A stretch of DNA of 64,000 nucleotides from an uncultured Oscillospiraceae bacterium. Lineage in GTDB: Bacteria; Bacillota; Clostridia; Oscillospirales; Oscillospiraceae. Made by a program: the position numbers and the translations under genes. Shown piece after piece: positions 1-8,319 of the stretch. The notes under the pieces were generated by a model, which saw nothing but the letters and a program-made list of their open reading frames with translations, was not told the DNA's origin and did no database searches. Within the stretch, counting starts at the first letter, position 1; the number at the start of each line of letters is the position of its first letter. Location: the NCBI GenBank assembly GCA_947625845.1, contig CANQQB010000001.1:58764-122763 (forward strand). Reading direction: 5' to 3'.

Positions 1-842
1 GCGTCACCGCCGCCATCGCCCTGCAAGACGCCATCCCCTCCGGGACATTGCGGCTGTGCATCGGCATGGTCGTAGGCGCCATCTTTGCCGCCATCGCCGG
101 CGTACTCATCGGCATCCCGGTCCTGCGGCTCAAGGGCGACTATCTGGCCATCGTCACCCTTGCCTTCGGCGAGATCATCAAGAGCATCATCAATAACCTC
201 TATGTGGGTGTTGACGCCAACGGCATGCAGCTGAGCTTTTTGAGCGACAAGACCAATCTGGCCGAGGGCGGCAAGCTCATTATCGCCGGTCCCATGGGCA
301 TCGGCGGCATTACGAAGCTGTCCACCTTCACCATCGGTTTTGTGCTGGTGATGATCACGCTGGTGATCGTGTTCAACCTGGTGAACAGCCGGACCGGCCG
401 TGCCATCAAGGCCATACGGGACAACCGCATCGCGGCGGAATCCGTGGGTATCAACGTGACCAAGTACCGGCTGATGGCCTTTGTCATCTCCGCCGCTCTG
501 GCGGGCGCTGCCGGCACCCTGTTCGCCGAGAACTACTCCACCGTCGTCGCCAACAAGTTCGACTTCAACACCTCCATCCTTGTGCTGGTGTTCGTGGTGC
601 TTGGCGGCCTGGGCAATATGCTGGGCTCCATCATCGCGGCGGCGGCCCTGACCATCCTGCCCGAGGCCCTGCGTCAGTTTGCCGACTACCGGATGCTGAT
701 CTACGCCATCGTGCTCATCCTGGTCATGCTCATCACCAATAACCCCACGTTGAAGGGCTATCTCAACATCATCAAACAGAAGCTGGTCCGCAAAAAACCT
801 GTTGCGCAGACCGCGGAAGGAGGCGCTGACAATGGCAAGTAA
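1..842 (+). CDS. livM: LivM: branched-chain amino acid ABC transporter permease, 5'-truncated by the window edge
   Basis: Inner-membrane permease of a high-affinity leucine/isoleucine/valine (HAAT) ABC importer. The reading frame is already open at base 3, so the N-terminus lies outside the window. About 280 residues remain, with alternating hydrophobic segments and the LivM-type stretch GLGNMLGSIIAAA near the C-terminal third. The family is normally 300-350 aa, so only the first membrane helices are missing. The end overlaps the livG start (ATG at 832, stop at 840-842), which indicates translational coupling. The binding protein and LivH are presumably upstream. Family assignment is secure; the exact substrate is inferred from the neighbours. 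Confidence 0.93.
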   Translation, partial: VTAAIALQDAIPSGTLRLCIGMVVGAIFAAIAGVLIGIPVLRLKGDYLAIVTLAFGEIIKSIINNLYVGVDANGMQLSFLSDKTNLAEGGKLIIAGPMGIGGITKLSTFTIGFVLVMITLVIVFNLVNSRTGRAIKAIRDNRIAAESVGINVTKYRLMAFVISAALAGAAGTLFAENYSTVVANKFDFNTSILVLVFVVLGGLGNMLGSIIAAAALTILPEALRQFADYRMLIYAIVLILVMLITNNPTLKGYLNIIKQKLVRKKPVAQTAEGGADNGK

Positions 843-1671
843 AGTCAAGCTGGTCCCCATACCGAGCGACAGCGTCATCCCCGAACGGGACATCGACAAG
901 TCCCCCATTCTGGAGACTCACCACCTGGGCATCGACTTTGGCGGCCTGGTGGCCGTGGACGACTTCAACCTGACCATCGGCCGCACGGAGATCGCCGGGC
1001 TTATCGGCCCCAACGGCGCGGGCAAGACCACCATCTTCAACCTGCTGACCAACGTCTACCAGCCCACCCGCGGCACCATATTGCTGGACGGCAAGTCCAC
1101 CAAGGGCCTGAAGACCAGCCAGGTCTGCAAGCTGGGCATCGCCCGCACGTTCCAGAACATACGCCTTTTCTCCGCCATGACGGTCATGGAGAACATCCTG
1201 GTTGGTCTGCACGACGAGATGGACTACAACGTCCTGACCAGTATCATCCGTCTGCCCGGCTTCTTCCGCAGCGAGCGTATCGCACGGGAGCGTGCCATGG
1301 AGCTTTTGAGCATCTTCAACATGGAGGACCTGGCCGACGCAGAGGCCGGTTCCCTGCCCTACGGCGCTCAGCGCCGCCTGGAGATCCTGCGTGCCCTGGC
1401 CACCAACCCCTGCCTGCTGCTGCTGGACGAGCCGGCCGCCGGCATGAACCCCTCCGAGACGGAGGAGCTGATGGAGAACATCCGCCGCATCCGGGACATG
1501 TTCCAAATCGCGGTGCTGCTCATCGAGCACGACATGAACTTGGTCATGGGCATCTGCGAGGGCATTTGCGTGGTCAACTACGGCAAGGTCATCGCCAAGG
1601 GTGACCCGGACCAGATCAAGAACGACCCGGTGGTCATCGAGGCGTACCTGGGCAAGAAGGGGGCAAAATAA
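832..1671 (+). CDS. livG: LivG: branched-chain amino acid ABC transporter ATP-binding protein
   Basis: One of the two cytoplasmic ATPases that power the LivHM permease. A full ABC domain is visible: Walker A GPNGAGKTT, signature region LPYGAQRRLEI, Walker B LLLLDEPAAGMN and the switch His in LLIEHDM. The C-terminal tail KVIAKGDPDQIKNDPVVIEAYLG (split here as KVIAKGDPDQ then IKNDPVVIEAYLG) is typical of LivG. The ATG at 832 was chosen because it follows GGAAGGAGG with good spacing and overlaps the end of livM. An in-frame extension upstream would lie inside livM and is not needed. About 279 aa, normal for the family. Confidence 0.95.
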   Translation: MASKVKLVPIPSDSVIPERDIDKSPILETHHLGIDFGGLVAVDDFNLTIGRTEIAGLIGPNGAGKTTIFNLLTNVYQPTRGTILLDGKSTKGLKTSQVCKLGIARTFQNIRLFSAMTVMENILVGLHDEMDYNVLTSIIRLPGFFRSERIARERAMELLSIFNMEDLADAEAGSLPYGAQRRLEILRALATNPCLLLLDEPAAGMNPSETEELMENIRRIRDMFQIAVLLIEHDMNLVMGICEGICVVNYGKVIAKGDPDQIKNDPVVIEAYLGKKGAK

Positions 1672-1672
1672 C

Positions 1673-2374
1673 ATGATGCTGACCGTTGAGAACATCGACG
1701 TATTCTACGGCGCCATCCACGCCATCAAGGGCATCTCCTTCGACGTGAACGAGGGCGAGGTGGTGGCCCTGATCGGCGCCAACGGCGCGGGCAAGTCCAC
1801 CACCCTGAAAACCATTTCCGGCATCATGCACCCCCGCAACGGCAAGATTACGTTTCTCGGCGAGGACATCACCCACACCGACGGGTACAAGCTGCCCGCC
1901 AAGGGCCTGGCCCAGGTCCCGGAGGGCCGCCGCATCTTTTTGCAAATGACCGTCATGGAGAATCTGGAGATGGGCGCGTACATCCAGAAGAAAGTCCCCG
2001 ACGAGGACTTTGAAAAGGTTTTCGCCCACTTCCCCCGGCTGAAAGAGCGGCGCAGCCAGATCGCCGGCACTCTGTCCGGCGGCGAGCAGCAGATGTTGGC
2101 CATGGGCCGTGCGCTCATGAGCCACCCGAAGCTTCTGATGCTGGACGAACCGTCCATGGGTCTGGCCCCCATTCTGGTGGAGGAGATCTTCAACATCATC
2201 CGGGAGTTCCACGCCTCCGGCACCACCATTTTGCTGGTGGAGCAGAACGCGGAGATGGCCCTGCAGATCGCGGACCGAGCCTACGTGCTGGAATCCGGCA
2301 CCATCGCCCTGTCCGGCACCGGCAAGGAGCTGGCCGAGAGCGACGCCATCAAAAAAGCGTATCTCGGCGGATAA
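1673..2374 (+). CDS. livF: LivF: branched-chain amino acid ABC transporter ATP-binding protein
   Basis: Second ATPase of the branched-chain amino acid importer, pairing with LivG. It shows Walker A GANGAGKST, signature LSGGEQQMLAMGRAL, Walker B LLMLDEPSMGLAP and switch His-equivalent context LLVEQNAEMAL, all diagnostic of LivF. The start at 1673 sits one base after the livG stop, and a second Met codon follows directly. About 233 aa, normal length. A bidirectional-looking terminator follows at once, so livF is the last gene of the operon. Confidence 0.95.
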   Translation: MMLTVENIDVFYGAIHAIKGISFDVNEGEVVALIGANGAGKSTTLKTISGIMHPRNGKITFLGEDITHTDGYKLPAKGLAQVPEGRRIFLQMTVMENLEMGAYIQKKVPDEDFEKVFAHFPRLKERRSQIAGTLSGGEQQMLAMGRALMSHPKLLMLDEPSMGLAPILVEEIFNIIREFHASGTTILLVEQNAEMALQIADRAYVLESGTIALSGTGKELAESDAIKKAYLGG

Positions 2375-2399
2375 GCGTCAAAACCGTCCGAAAGATAAA

Positions 2400-2436
2400 A
2401 TAAAGGAACGCCGGTGTTTTGCCAGCGTTCCTTTAT
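2400..2436. terminator. Bidirectional intrinsic terminator between livF and the MATE gene
   Basis: Perfect 12-bp stem ATAAAGGAACGC / GCGTTCCTTTAT with a 13-nt loop, A-rich on one side and T-rich on the other. It lies exactly between two convergent genes, so it can end both transcripts. Confidence 0.8.
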
Positions 2437-2437
2437 T

Positions 2438-3877
2438 CTATGCCCTGGAGAGTACCTGGCGTCTGCCTTGGACGGCAGGCGTTTCCTCATTACGCAGCTC
2501 CTTGTAGGTCCTTGCGATCAGCGCCGCGGCGATCAGGAAGGTCAGTGCATCGGACACCGGCATGGAGTACAGCACCCCGTCCAGTCCGAAGAACCGGGGC
2601 AGCAGCAGCGCCAGTCCTACGCCGAACACGATCTCCCGCACCATGCTGAGCACCGTGGACGCCAGCGCCTTACCCATAGCCTGCAGGAAGATAAAGCAGG
2701 CCTTGTTCACGCAGGCGAATATCACCATGCAGAGATAGACCCGGAAGGACCGCAGGGCAAAGTCGGTATAATAGGCGCTCTCGTTGGCCGCGCCGAAGAT
2801 GGCTATCAATTGTGCGGGGAAGCACTCCACGATGACGAGAGCCACAGCGCCCACAGCGGCCTCAGCCGTCAGCAGCCGGGTAAAGAGGCTCCGCACCCGG
2901 CCCTTTAGACCCGCGCCCATGTTGTAGCCGGCGATGGGGATGCACCCTGCCGCCATGCCCACTACGATGGAGATGACGATTTGGAAGAACTTCATCACGA
3001 TGCCCACCACCGCCATAGGTATTTGGGCGTACTGGGCCTGGCCGAACACCGGGTCCAGTGCGCCGTACTTGCGTAGCATGTTGTTGATAGCAGCCATCGC
3101 CATGACCAGGGATACCTGGGACAAAAAGCTGGTGATGCCCAGCGTCAGGGTGCGCCCGGCAATGTGAAGGTCCACGCGGTAGTCGCCCTTGGCCGGCCGG
3201 ACCAGCCGCATATGCGCCAGATACCACACCGCCAGCGCCGCCGTGACCACCTGGCCCAGCACCGTGGCCACCGCAGCGCCCATCATGCCCCACCGGAAAA
3301 CGAAGATGAACACCGGGTCCAGGATGATGTTGAGCACCGCCCCGGCCAGGGTGGACGCCATGGCGAACCTGGGGGAGCCGTCCGCTCGGATGATGGGGTT
3401 CATAGCCTGGCCGAACATATAAAAGGGCACGCCCAGGGTTATCCAGAAGAAGTACTCCTGAGAATACCGGAAGGTCTCGTCGTTGACCGTGCCGCCGAAC
3501 AGCGCAATAACGGGGTCGGCGAAGATGAGATACACCGCGCACAGCGCGACGCCGCTTACGACGGTCATGACCACGGCGCTGCCCACGCTCTTTCTTGCGT
3601 CCGCCGTCTCATTTTTACCCAGACTCAGGCTCACGAAGGCGCAGCAGCCGTCGCCGATCATGACAGCGACAGCCAGCGCAATGACCGTGAGGGGGAACAC
3701 CACCGTGTTGGCGGCGTTGCCGTAGGAGCCCAGATATGCGGCGTTGGCGATGAATATCTGGTCCACGATGTTGTAAAGCGCTCCCACCAGCAGCGAGATA
3801 ACGCAGGGTACGGCGTACTTTCCCATGAGCTTTCCAACGGGCGCGTCGCCCAGGAAACGGTTTGCTTCTTTTTCCAT
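2438..3877 (-). CDS. MATE family multidrug/cation antiporter
   Basis: Integral membrane exporter of the MATE family (NorM/MepA/DinF-like), which couples drug or metabolite efflux to Na+ or H+ entry. 479 aa with twelve predicted hydrophobic segments in two similar halves. The N-terminus has PVGKLMGKYAVPCVISLLVG and then YNIVDQIFIA, the usual MATE helix-1 sequence. ATG at 3877 follows AAAGGAAGGC with good spacing. The gene is monocistronic: it has its own promoter (3958-3987) and a terminator-like leader hairpin (3898-3951) and is convergent with livF. The substrate cannot be read from the sequence. Expression is probably conditional given the leader. Confidence 0.9.
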   Translation of the reverse strand: MEKEANRFLGDAPVGKLMGKYAVPCVISLLVGALYNIVDQIFIANAAYLGSYGNAANTVVFPLTVIALAVAVMIGDGCCAFVSLSLGKNETADARKSVGSAVVMTVVSGVALCAVYLIFADPVIALFGGTVNDETFRYSQEYFFWITLGVPFYMFGQAMNPIIRADGSPRFAMASTLAGAVLNIILDPVFIFVFRWGMMGAAVATVLGQVVTAALAVWYLAHMRLVRPAKGDYRVDLHIAGRTLTLGITSFLSQVSLVMAMAAINNMLRKYGALDPVFGQAQYAQIPMAVVGIVMKFFQIVISIVVGMAAGCIPIAGYNMGAGLKGRVRSLFTRLLTAEAAVGAVALVIVECFPAQLIAIFGAANESAYYTDFALRSFRVYLCMVIFACVNKACFIFLQAMGKALASTVLSMVREIVFGVGLALLLPRFFGLDGVLYSMPVSDALTFLIAAALIARTYKELRNEETPAVQGRRQVLSRA

Positions 3878-3897
3878 TTTGCCTTCCTTTCACACAT

Positions 3898-3951
3898 AAA
3901 AAAACAACGTGCGCACGCAACCGGGTTTACGCAGGTCGTGCTACACGTTGT
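3898..3951 (-). terminator. Leader hairpin with T7 tract upstream of the MATE gene (candidate attenuator)
   Basis: On the minus strand the arms ACAACGTG-ta-GCACG and CGTGC-g-CACGTTGT form a long stem followed directly by seven T residues, which is an intrinsic-terminator layout. It lies between the predicted promoter and the MATE start codon, about 20 bases before the Shine-Dalgarno region. Read-through would therefore be required to express the exporter. Confidence 0.65.
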
Positions 3952-3957
3952 ATTTAT

Positions 3958-3987
3958 ATTATACCCGCCGGACGGGCTCGTCGTCAA
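3958..3987 (-). promoter_or_regulatory. SigA-type promoter of the MATE gene
   Basis: On the minus strand, TTGACG (3982-3987), an 18-bp spacer and a perfect TATAAT (3958-3963). The expected start is near 3950, at the foot of the leader hairpin. Confidence 0.65.
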
Positions 3988-4006
3988 AGGCGTTTTTGCA
4001 CAAAAA

Positions 4007-4032
4007 GCGCGCATGGAAAAAACCATGCGCGC
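4007..4032 (-). terminator. Intrinsic terminator of the TrpXYZ-type ABC operon
   Basis: Perfect 10-bp stem GCGCGCATGG / CCATGCGCGC with a six-base A/T loop. On the minus strand it is followed by CTTTTTG, just after the stop of the ATPase gene. Confidence 0.8.
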
Positions 4033-4048
4033 TCTTATTTCATCCTAT

Positions 4049-4843
4049 TCAGGCCAACAGCACCTTGTCGCTCTGGATGCTGCTGCCGGATATCTCCGCG
4101 AACTTATCCAGCAGGTCCTTCATGGTCAGGTTCTTCTTTTCCTCCCCGGCCACGTCGAAGATGATATGGCCCTCGTTCATCATAATGAGCCGGTTGCCGT
4201 GGGCAATGGCGTCCTTCATGTTGTGGGTGACCATGAACGCGGTCAGGTGGTGCTCATTGATGATGGCGTCGGTGGTGTTCAGCACCTTCTCGGCGGTCTT
4301 GGGGTCCAGCGCGGCGGTGTGCTCGTCCAGCAGCAGCAGTTTGGGTTTTTGCAGCGTGGCCATCAGCAGCGTCAGCGCCTGCCGCTGGCCGCCGGAGAGC
4401 AGACCCACTTTGGCGGTCATACGGTCCTCCAGCCCCAAGTCCAGGGTCTTTAAGAGCTCCCGATATTCCTCCTGCTCCTTTTTCGTGATGCCCCGGCGCA
4501 GGGTACGGCTGGCGCCACGGCGCTTGGCAAGCGCCAGATTTTCCTGTATCTGCATGGTGGCGGCGGTGCCGGTCATGGGGTCCTGGAACACCCGGCCCAG
4601 GTATTTGGCACGCTTGTGCTCCGGCAGGTTCGTCACGTCCTGCCCGTCGATGACGATCGTGCCGCTGTCCACCGGCCACACGCCGGCGATGGCGTTCAGC
4701 GCCGTGGACTTACCCGCGCCGTTGGAGCCGATGACCGTGACGAAATCGCCCTCGTCCAGGTGCAGGTTCACGCCGTTGAGGGCATGCTTTTCGTTGACCG
4801 TGCCCGGATTGAAGGTCTTGTAGATGTTGTTGATATCAAGCAT
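4049..4843 (-). CDS. ABC transporter ATP-binding protein of a TrpXYZ-type importer
   Basis: Cytoplasmic ATPase, 264 aa, with Walker A GSNGAGKST, signature LLSGGQRQALTLLMA, Walker B LLLLDEHTAALDP and switch His in MVTHNM. The DEHTAALD form (His after the catalytic Glu) is typical of ATPases that work with PF04392-type binding proteins and LivH-like permeases, the family containing the streptococcal tryptophan transporter TrpXYZ. The start overlaps the end of the permease gene (4836-4843), indicating coupling. It is the last gene of the operon. Tryptophan or another aromatic amino acid is a guess from the family. The tyrS gene upstream is suggestive but not proof. Confidence 0.88.
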   Translation of the reverse strand: MLDINNIYKTFNPGTVNEKHALNGVNLHLDEGDFVTVIGSNGAGKSTALNAIAGVWPVDSGTIVIDGQDVTNLPEHKRAKYLGRVFQDPMTGTAATMQIQENLALAKRRGASRTLRRGITKKEQEEYRELLKTLDLGLEDRMTAKVGLLSGGQRQALTLLMATLQKPKLLLLDEHTAALDPKTAEKVLNTTDAIINEHHLTAFMVTHNMKDAIAHGNRLIMMNEGHIIFDVAGEEKKNLTMKDLLDKFAEISGSSIQSDKVLLA

Positions 4844-5786
4844 CGGCCCTGACCTCCTTTTTCGCCTTGGTGAAATACTTCGTCTTCCAGTACGGCACCG
4901 CCAGGAACACCGCCACGATCAGCGCGGAGATAAGCTTGAGGTAATTGGCGTTGATGTTGCTCAGGCTGATCACCGCCTGGATGACCACGTAATAGATCAC
5001 CGCGCCCAGGCTCACCGCCAGCAGCTTCAAAGCGAAATTCCGGAATATCCGGGAGAACAGCGCCTCGCCGATGATCACGGCCGCCAGGCCGATGACGATG
5101 GCGCCTTTGCCCATGCTGGAGTCGGCAAAGCTCTGGAACTGGGCCAGCAACGCGCCGGACAGGGCCACCAGGCCGTTGGAGAGCATCAGGCCCAGCACCG
5201 TGGTCACGCTGGTGTTGATGCCCTGGGCCCGGGCCATATGGCTGTTGGCGCCGGTGGCCCGCAGAGAACAGCCCAGCTCCGTGCCGAAAAACCAGTACAG
5301 CAGCAAAATGACGCCCACCGTGAACAGCCCCACGATGAAGATGGGGTGCCGGGTAAAGGGTCGCCGTCCGCCGGCCACGTCCTGCACGAACCGCAGGGAG
5401 ACCCAAAGCTTGTTGAGATTGTCCTGGTCGATGACGTTGATGGCCACGTTGGCCTTCATGCCCATGATGGCCAGGTTGATGGACCACAGGCCCAGCTGGG
5501 TCAGGATGCCGGACAAAATGGCCGGGATGCCGCAGAACGTATGCAGCAGCCCCGTGGCCAGTCCCGCCAGCAGCCCCACGCCAAAGGCCGCCAGCAGCGC
5601 CACGGGCACCGGCACGCCCATGCCGAACAGCACCACGAACGTGGCGCCGCCCGTGCAGAAGGACCCGTCCACCGTCAGATCGGCCAAATCCAGGATCTTA
5701 AAGGTGATGTATACGCCGATGGCCATAATGCCCCAGATCAGCCCCTGGGAAGCTGCGCCCGGCAGGGCGCTGATGAATCCGCTCAT
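4836..5786 (-). CDS. ABC transporter permease of a TrpXYZ-type importer (BPD_transp_2 family)
   Basis: Membrane permease of 316 aa related to LivH/LivM (BPD_transp_2 fold), with eight or more hydrophobic segments. The first is preceded by ASQGLIWGIMAIGVYITFKI and then DLADLTVDGSF, a pattern typical of the permease in PF04392-type importers. The conserved LRATGANSHMARAQGIN stretch is the cytoplasmic loop that docks on the ATPase. It lies between the binding-protein gene and the ATPase gene, overlapping the latter by eight bases. A stable hairpin (5844-5888) separates it from the binding-protein gene and may set a lower level of the membrane components. Confidence 0.87.
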   Translation of the reverse strand: MSGFISALPGAASQGLIWGIMAIGVYITFKILDLADLTVDGSFCTGGATFVVLFGMGVPVPVALLAAFGVGLLAGLATGLLHTFCGIPAILSGILTQLGLWSINLAIMGMKANVAINVIDQDNLNKLWVSLRFVQDVAGGRRPFTRHPIFIVGLFTVGVILLLYWFFGTELGCSLRATGANSHMARAQGINTSVTTVLGLMLSNGLVALSGALLAQFQSFADSSMGKGAIVIGLAAVIIGEALFSRIFRNFALKLLAVSLGAVIYYVVIQAVISLSNINANYLKLISALIVAVFLAVPYWKTKYFTKAKKEVRADA

Positions 5787-5843
5787 GCAGTTTCCCCCTA
5801 ATCACTCGTTGCAGGTATTCTTTGGAAATGGTTCGATAGTACG

Positions 5844-5888
5844 CCAAAAAACAGCGGAAAGAGCTTATCCCTCTCCACTGTTTTTTGG
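5844..5888 (-). promoter_or_regulatory. Intercistronic hairpin between binding-protein and permease genes
   Basis: Arms CCAAAAAACAG and CTGTTTTTTGG pair perfectly around an imperfect inner stem, and the minus-strand copy ends in T-rich sequence. It may act as a partial terminator or 3'-end stabiliser that leaves more binding-protein mRNA than permease mRNA, a common arrangement in ABC importers. Confidence 0.6.
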
Positions 5889-5919
5889 TGATCCGTCCTA
5901 TATCCAGACGGTGTGTCTC

Positions 5920-6909
5920 TTACTCAGCCGCGTCCTCGAGCTCCACGGCCTCGTAGCCCTCCGGAGCCTCCAGGCCCAGCGCCTCGCAGATGACGGGGTT
6001 ATACTTGGGAGTGAAGGTGGCGGCATAGCCGATGGGGGTCTCAGCCACGTCCTGCTCGCCGGTCAGGATCTTCGCGGCCATCTCGCCGGTGGCGTAGCCC
6101 AGGTCATAGTAGCTGATGGACAGGGTAGCCACGCCGCAGCCCTTGCAGATGCCCTCTTCGCCGCAGAATACGGGGACCTTGCCGTTGCAGATGTTGTCCA
6201 CGATGCCGGTGTTGGAGGCCACGGTGTTGTCCGTGGGGACATACAGCACGTCGGACTCGTCCGCGGCGGTCTGGCACACGGCGGCCATATCGTTGGAGTC
6301 GGAGAACGGATACTGAGTGCACTCATAGCCCAGCTCCTCCAGCTCGGCCTGAACGGTGTCCACCTGGTACTGGCTGTTGGCCTCGTTGGAGCAGTACAGC
6401 AGACCCACGGTCTTGGCGTCGGGATACCACTCCTTGATCATCGCGGCCTGTTCGTCCAGGGGAGCCAGGTCGGAGGTACCGGACACGTTGGTGCCCACGG
6501 TGCCGGTGAAGTCGTCGATGCCCAGAGCCACGCCGTACTCGGTGACGGAGGTGCCCAGCACGGGGATCTCAGCCGTGGCTGTGGCGGCGGCCTGGAGGGC
6601 CGGGGTGGCGTTGGCCATGATCAGATCCACGCCCTCGGACACGAACGCGTTGGCGATGGTGGCGCAGGTGGCCGGGTCATTGGCGGCGTTCTGATAGTCA
6701 AAGTACACGCCGGGATCGCCGGCCTTCTCGGCCGCGCCGAACTTCTCGACCAGGGCGTCTTCAAAGCCCTGGGTGGCGGCGTCCAGCGCCTCGTGGGGAA
6801 CGAGCTGGCAAATGCCGACGGTGTAGCTGGCTTCCTCGTCGGCAACGGCCGTGGCGCACAGGGCCAGGACCATAACGAGCGCCAGAGCGATCGCAAGTAC
6901 TTTCTTCAT
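5920..6909 (-). CDS. ABC transporter substrate-binding protein (PF04392, TrpX-like)
   Basis: Extracytoplasmic solute receptor of the importer encoded by the next two genes. The ATG at 6909 was chosen because MKKVLAIALALVMVLALC starts a classic signal peptide and CCTTTC (minus-strand GAAAGG) precedes it; the longer in-frame extension is unlikely. Cleavage is likely after AVA (residues about 20-22). No convincing lipobox is seen, since the single Cys has Leu before it. The mature part has the two-lobe Peripla_BP/ABC_sub_bind pattern (VGICQLVPHEALDAA, YCSNEANSQYQ, VPTDNTVASNTG, PVFCGEEGICKG). 329 aa, normal for the family. The ligand is not determined. Confidence 0.88.
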   Translation of the reverse strand: MKKVLAIALALVMVLALCATAVADEEASYTVGICQLVPHEALDAATQGFEDALVEKFGAAEKAGDPGVYFDYQNAANDPATCATIANAFVSEGVDLIMANATPALQAAATATAEIPVLGTSVTEYGVALGIDDFTGTVGTNVSGTSDLAPLDEQAAMIKEWYPDAKTVGLLYCSNEANSQYQVDTVQAELEELGYECTQYPFSDSNDMAAVCQTAADESDVLYVPTDNTVASNTGIVDNICNGKVPVFCGEEGICKGCGVATLSISYYDLGYATGEMAAKILTGEQDVAETPIGYAATFTPKYNPVICEALGLEAPEGYEAVELEDAAE

Positions 6910-6974
6910 CGTATTGTTTTCCTTTCGATTTTTGATGATGGCGCGCAAAACGCGCCTCGTTATACGCACCCATG

Positions 6975-7037
6975 ATTCTATCGCTTTAAATGGCTGATGT
7001 CAATGTGCAGTTCCGCCAAAAACCGCCCATTGACATC
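6975..7037 (-). promoter_or_regulatory. SigA promoter of the TrpXYZ-type operon with overlapping inverted repeat
   Basis: On the minus strand, perfect TTGACA (6998-7003), 17-bp spacer, TAGAAT (6975-6980). A perfect 10-bp inverted repeat, GATGTCAATG (6996-7005) and CATTGACATC (7028-7037), covers the -35 element and is a good operator candidate. Inner CCGCC/GGCGG segments also allow an RNA hairpin. Confidence 0.7.
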
Positions 7038-7074
7038 ATACACTTTGCTGCAATATTACTTTAAAGTGAAATCG

Positions 7075-8301
7075 TTATGAAAGCACGACCTTCCGGTAGC
7101 TCTTTTTGCCCCGCCGGAGCAGGACCCCTTCCCGCAGCTTTTCCGCCGGCACGGCCAGGAACATATCCGTGACCTTCTCCCCGTCCAGGCTCACGCCCCC
7201 CTGAGCGATATTTTGCCGCGCCTCGGAGTTGGACTTGCACAGCCCCGCCTTCACCAGCAGGGTCTTGATATCCGCCGCGCCGTCCGCCAGATCCGCCTCG
7301 GATATCTCCGTCACGGGCATTTCCTCGGCGGCACCGGCCCCGAACAGGGCCCTGGCGGCGGTCTGAGCCTTGTCGGCCTCTTCCTCCCCGTGGACCATCT
7401 TCGTAAGCTCGTAGGCCAGTATCTCCTTGGCCTGGTTTATTTTCTGGTCCTTCCAGCCGTCCATTTCCTCGATCTGCTCCAGGGGCAGGAACGTGAGCAT
7501 GCGGATGCACTTCATCACGTCCTCGTCGCCCACGTTGCGCCAGTACTGGTAAAAATCGTAGGGGCTTGTCTTGTTTGCGTCCAGCCACACGGCGTTGCCG
7601 GCGGTCTTGCCCATCTTCTTGCCCTGGGAGTCGGTCAGCAGCGTCACGGTCATGGCGTAGGCGTCCTTGCCCAGCTTCCGGCGAATGAGCTCCGTGCCGC
7701 CCAGCATATTGCTCCACTGGTCGTTGCCGCCCAGCTGCATGTTGCAGCCCAGCGTCTGGAACATGTGATAGAAGTCGTAGGACTGCATGATCATGTAGTT
7801 GAATTCCAGGAAGGAAAGGCCCTTTTCCATCCGCTGCTTATAGCACTCGGCCCGGAGCATGTTGTTCACGGAAAAGCAGGCGCCCACCTCCCGCAGCAGA
7901 TCCACGTAATTGAGATTCAGCAGCCACTCGGCGTTATTGACCATCATGGCCTGGCCGGGTCCCTCGCCGAAGTCGATGAACCGGGCCATTTGCCGCTTGA
8001 AGCACTCGGCGTTATACTCGATGGTCTCTTTGGTGAGCATCTTGCGCATATCGGTCCGGCCGGAGGGGTCGCCGATCATGGTAGTGCCGCCGCCGATAAG
8101 CGCGATAGGCTTGTTGCCGGCCTGCTGCATCCGCTTCATCAGCGTCAATGTCACGAAGTGCCCGGCGGTCAGGCTGTCGGCCGTGCAGTCAAAGCCGATG
8201 TAAAAGGTGGCCTTGCCGCTGTTTATAAGGTCCTTGACCTCGTCCTCGTCCGTCACCTGGGCCAGCAGGCCACGGGCTTGCAGTTCGTCATACAGGGTCA
8301 T
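7075..8301 (-). CDS. tyrS: Tyrosine--tRNA ligase
   Basis: Class I aminoacyl-tRNA synthetase that charges tRNA-Tyr in the cytoplasm. 408 aa. The N-terminal Rossmann part shows YIGFDCTADSLTAGHFV (the HIGH-equivalent is TAGH). Other landmarks are IALIGGGTTMIGDPSGR, the tyrosine-binding MQSYDFYHMF, QLGGNDQWSNM and the KMSKS-equivalent KKMGKT. A C-terminal S4 RNA-binding domain follows (LCKSNSEARQNIAQGGVSL). Normal length. It lies just downstream of recN with an 18-base gap, so it may be cotranscribed with the recN end of the block. No T-box leader is seen in front of it. Confidence 0.96.
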   Translation of the reverse strand: MTLYDELQARGLLAQVTDEDEVKDLINSGKATFYIGFDCTADSLTAGHFVTLTLMKRMQQAGNKPIALIGGGTTMIGDPSGRTDMRKMLTKETIEYNAECFKRQMARFIDFGEGPGQAMMVNNAEWLLNLNYVDLLREVGACFSVNNMLRAECYKQRMEKGLSFLEFNYMIMQSYDFYHMFQTLGCNMQLGGNDQWSNMLGGTELIRRKLGKDAYAMTVTLLTDSQGKKMGKTAGNAVWLDANKTSPYDFYQYWRNVGDEDVMKCIRMLTFLPLEQIEEMDGWKDQKINQAKEILAYELTKMVHGEEEADKAQTAARALFGAGAAEEMPVTEISEADLADGAADIKTLLVKAGLCKSNSEARQNIAQGGVSLDGEKVTDMFLAVPAEKLREGVLLRRGKKSYRKVVLS

Positions 8302-8319
8302 TTTTCGCTCTCCTAAACT

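Noticed and set aside
802..831. Upstream extension of livG
   Set aside because: It would overlap livM by 41 bases and bypass the good Shine-Dalgarno in front of ATG 832.
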